Made by a program: the position numbers and the translations under genes. Of a stretch of DNA of 64,000 nucleotides, positions 63,872 through 64,000 are shown one piece after another (the stretch's first letter is position 1; every line of letters begins with the position of its first letter). The stretch covers positions 17,967 to 81,966 of the forward strand of contig JADZCA010000062.1 in the NCBI GenBank assembly GCA_020851795.1, written 5' to 3'. The DNA is from Planctomycetota bacterium (GTDB taxonomy: Bacteria; Planctomycetota; PLA2; JAEUHO01). A model generated the notes under the pieces. It saw only the letters and a program-made list of their open reading frames with translations. It ran no database searches and was not told the origin of the DNA.

Positions 63872-64000
63872 GTCGCCCGCGATTCGCTCAGGCCCGCGGG
63901 AGCGGCCGCGGCGACCGCGTACTCGCACCGCCGTACGCCGAGCCGCGGCCCGACGACGAGGAGTCTGCGACGAGGAGGAGGGTCGGAGGGGCGCTGCGCC
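63872..64000 (+). repeat. 130-bp dispersed repeat, copy 2 (runs off the window)
   Basis: Matches 10057-10186 base for base at about 90%. Positions 63832-63871 have no feature I recognise. Confidence 0.7.

Overview
The window is about 75% GC and densely coded on both strands. It has no rRNA, tRNA, CRISPR array, integrase or transposase that I can see. The gene content suggests a high-GC member of the Planctomycetota or a close PVC relative. This is inferred from several large proteins with carboxypeptidase-regulatory-like repeats, a secreted toroid (prenyltransferase-repeat) protein with Ig-like domains, multiple GroEL paralogues lacking the GGM tail, a Tat-exported PhoX, and lineage-type thioredoxin-like lipoproteins. 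I could not test the assignment by homology search.

Layout. 0.2-3 kb: dut and a secreted toroid protein. 3.1-14.2 kb: a stress/signalling island. It holds a minus-strand operon (CBS protein, UspA, divergent GroEL), a plus-strand operon (NtrC-type regulator, globin-sensor kinase, NtrB-like kinase), then a second CBS gene divergent from a Lon-like protease plus a second Usp. 14.3-16.2 kb: two tiny basic proteins, a DUF6941-like protein and a Roadblock-like protein. 16.3-20.7 kb: PhoX, then a sugar-kinase/RapZ-C fusion overlapping a MurU-like nucleotidyltransferase (probable cell-wall sugar recycling). 21-29.5 kb: membrane protein, EamA transporter, metallopeptidase, MsrB, aquaporin and a DUF3482/DUF2868 GTPase pair. 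29.6-32.3 kb: methylthioadenosine salvage (mtnA, class II aldolase, mtnP). 32.5-47.5 kb: a 13-repeat rod protein, a minimal CDP-alcohol-transferase-like protein, flippase, GGDEF protein, cutA, asnB, a second repeat protein and three paralogous thioredoxin-like proteins. 47.8-57.4 kb: groEL-groES-groEL-dnaJ-grpE, then fmdB-like, yacG, a membrane protein, queE and der. 57.7-61.1 kb: a peptide-type ABC transporter (binding protein and two permeases). 61.5-64 kb: a lipoprotein, a methyltransferase, and a tandem duplication of the methyltransferase 5' end.

Regulation. Two start-site modes are visible. Many genes have Shine-Dalgarno sequences (GGAGG-type). At least eleven starts instead have a TAGGNT-type -10 box only 6-10 bases upstream, which implies leaderless mRNAs. 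Hairpins typical of intrinsic terminators follow several operons.

Repeats. Three short-repeat systems lie almost entirely between genes and often touch or supply stop codons. They are (i) about 231-235 bp elements with inverted ends starting AGCCCG, (ii) 35-36 bp units with the core CACCTGACCCCGAT, and (iii) GGTGCCAGGCACC-type palindromes. The most promising system-level candidate is the 3.1-14.2 kb island, where an apparent haem-globin sensor kinase sits among Usp, CBS, GroEL and Lon-like stress effectors.
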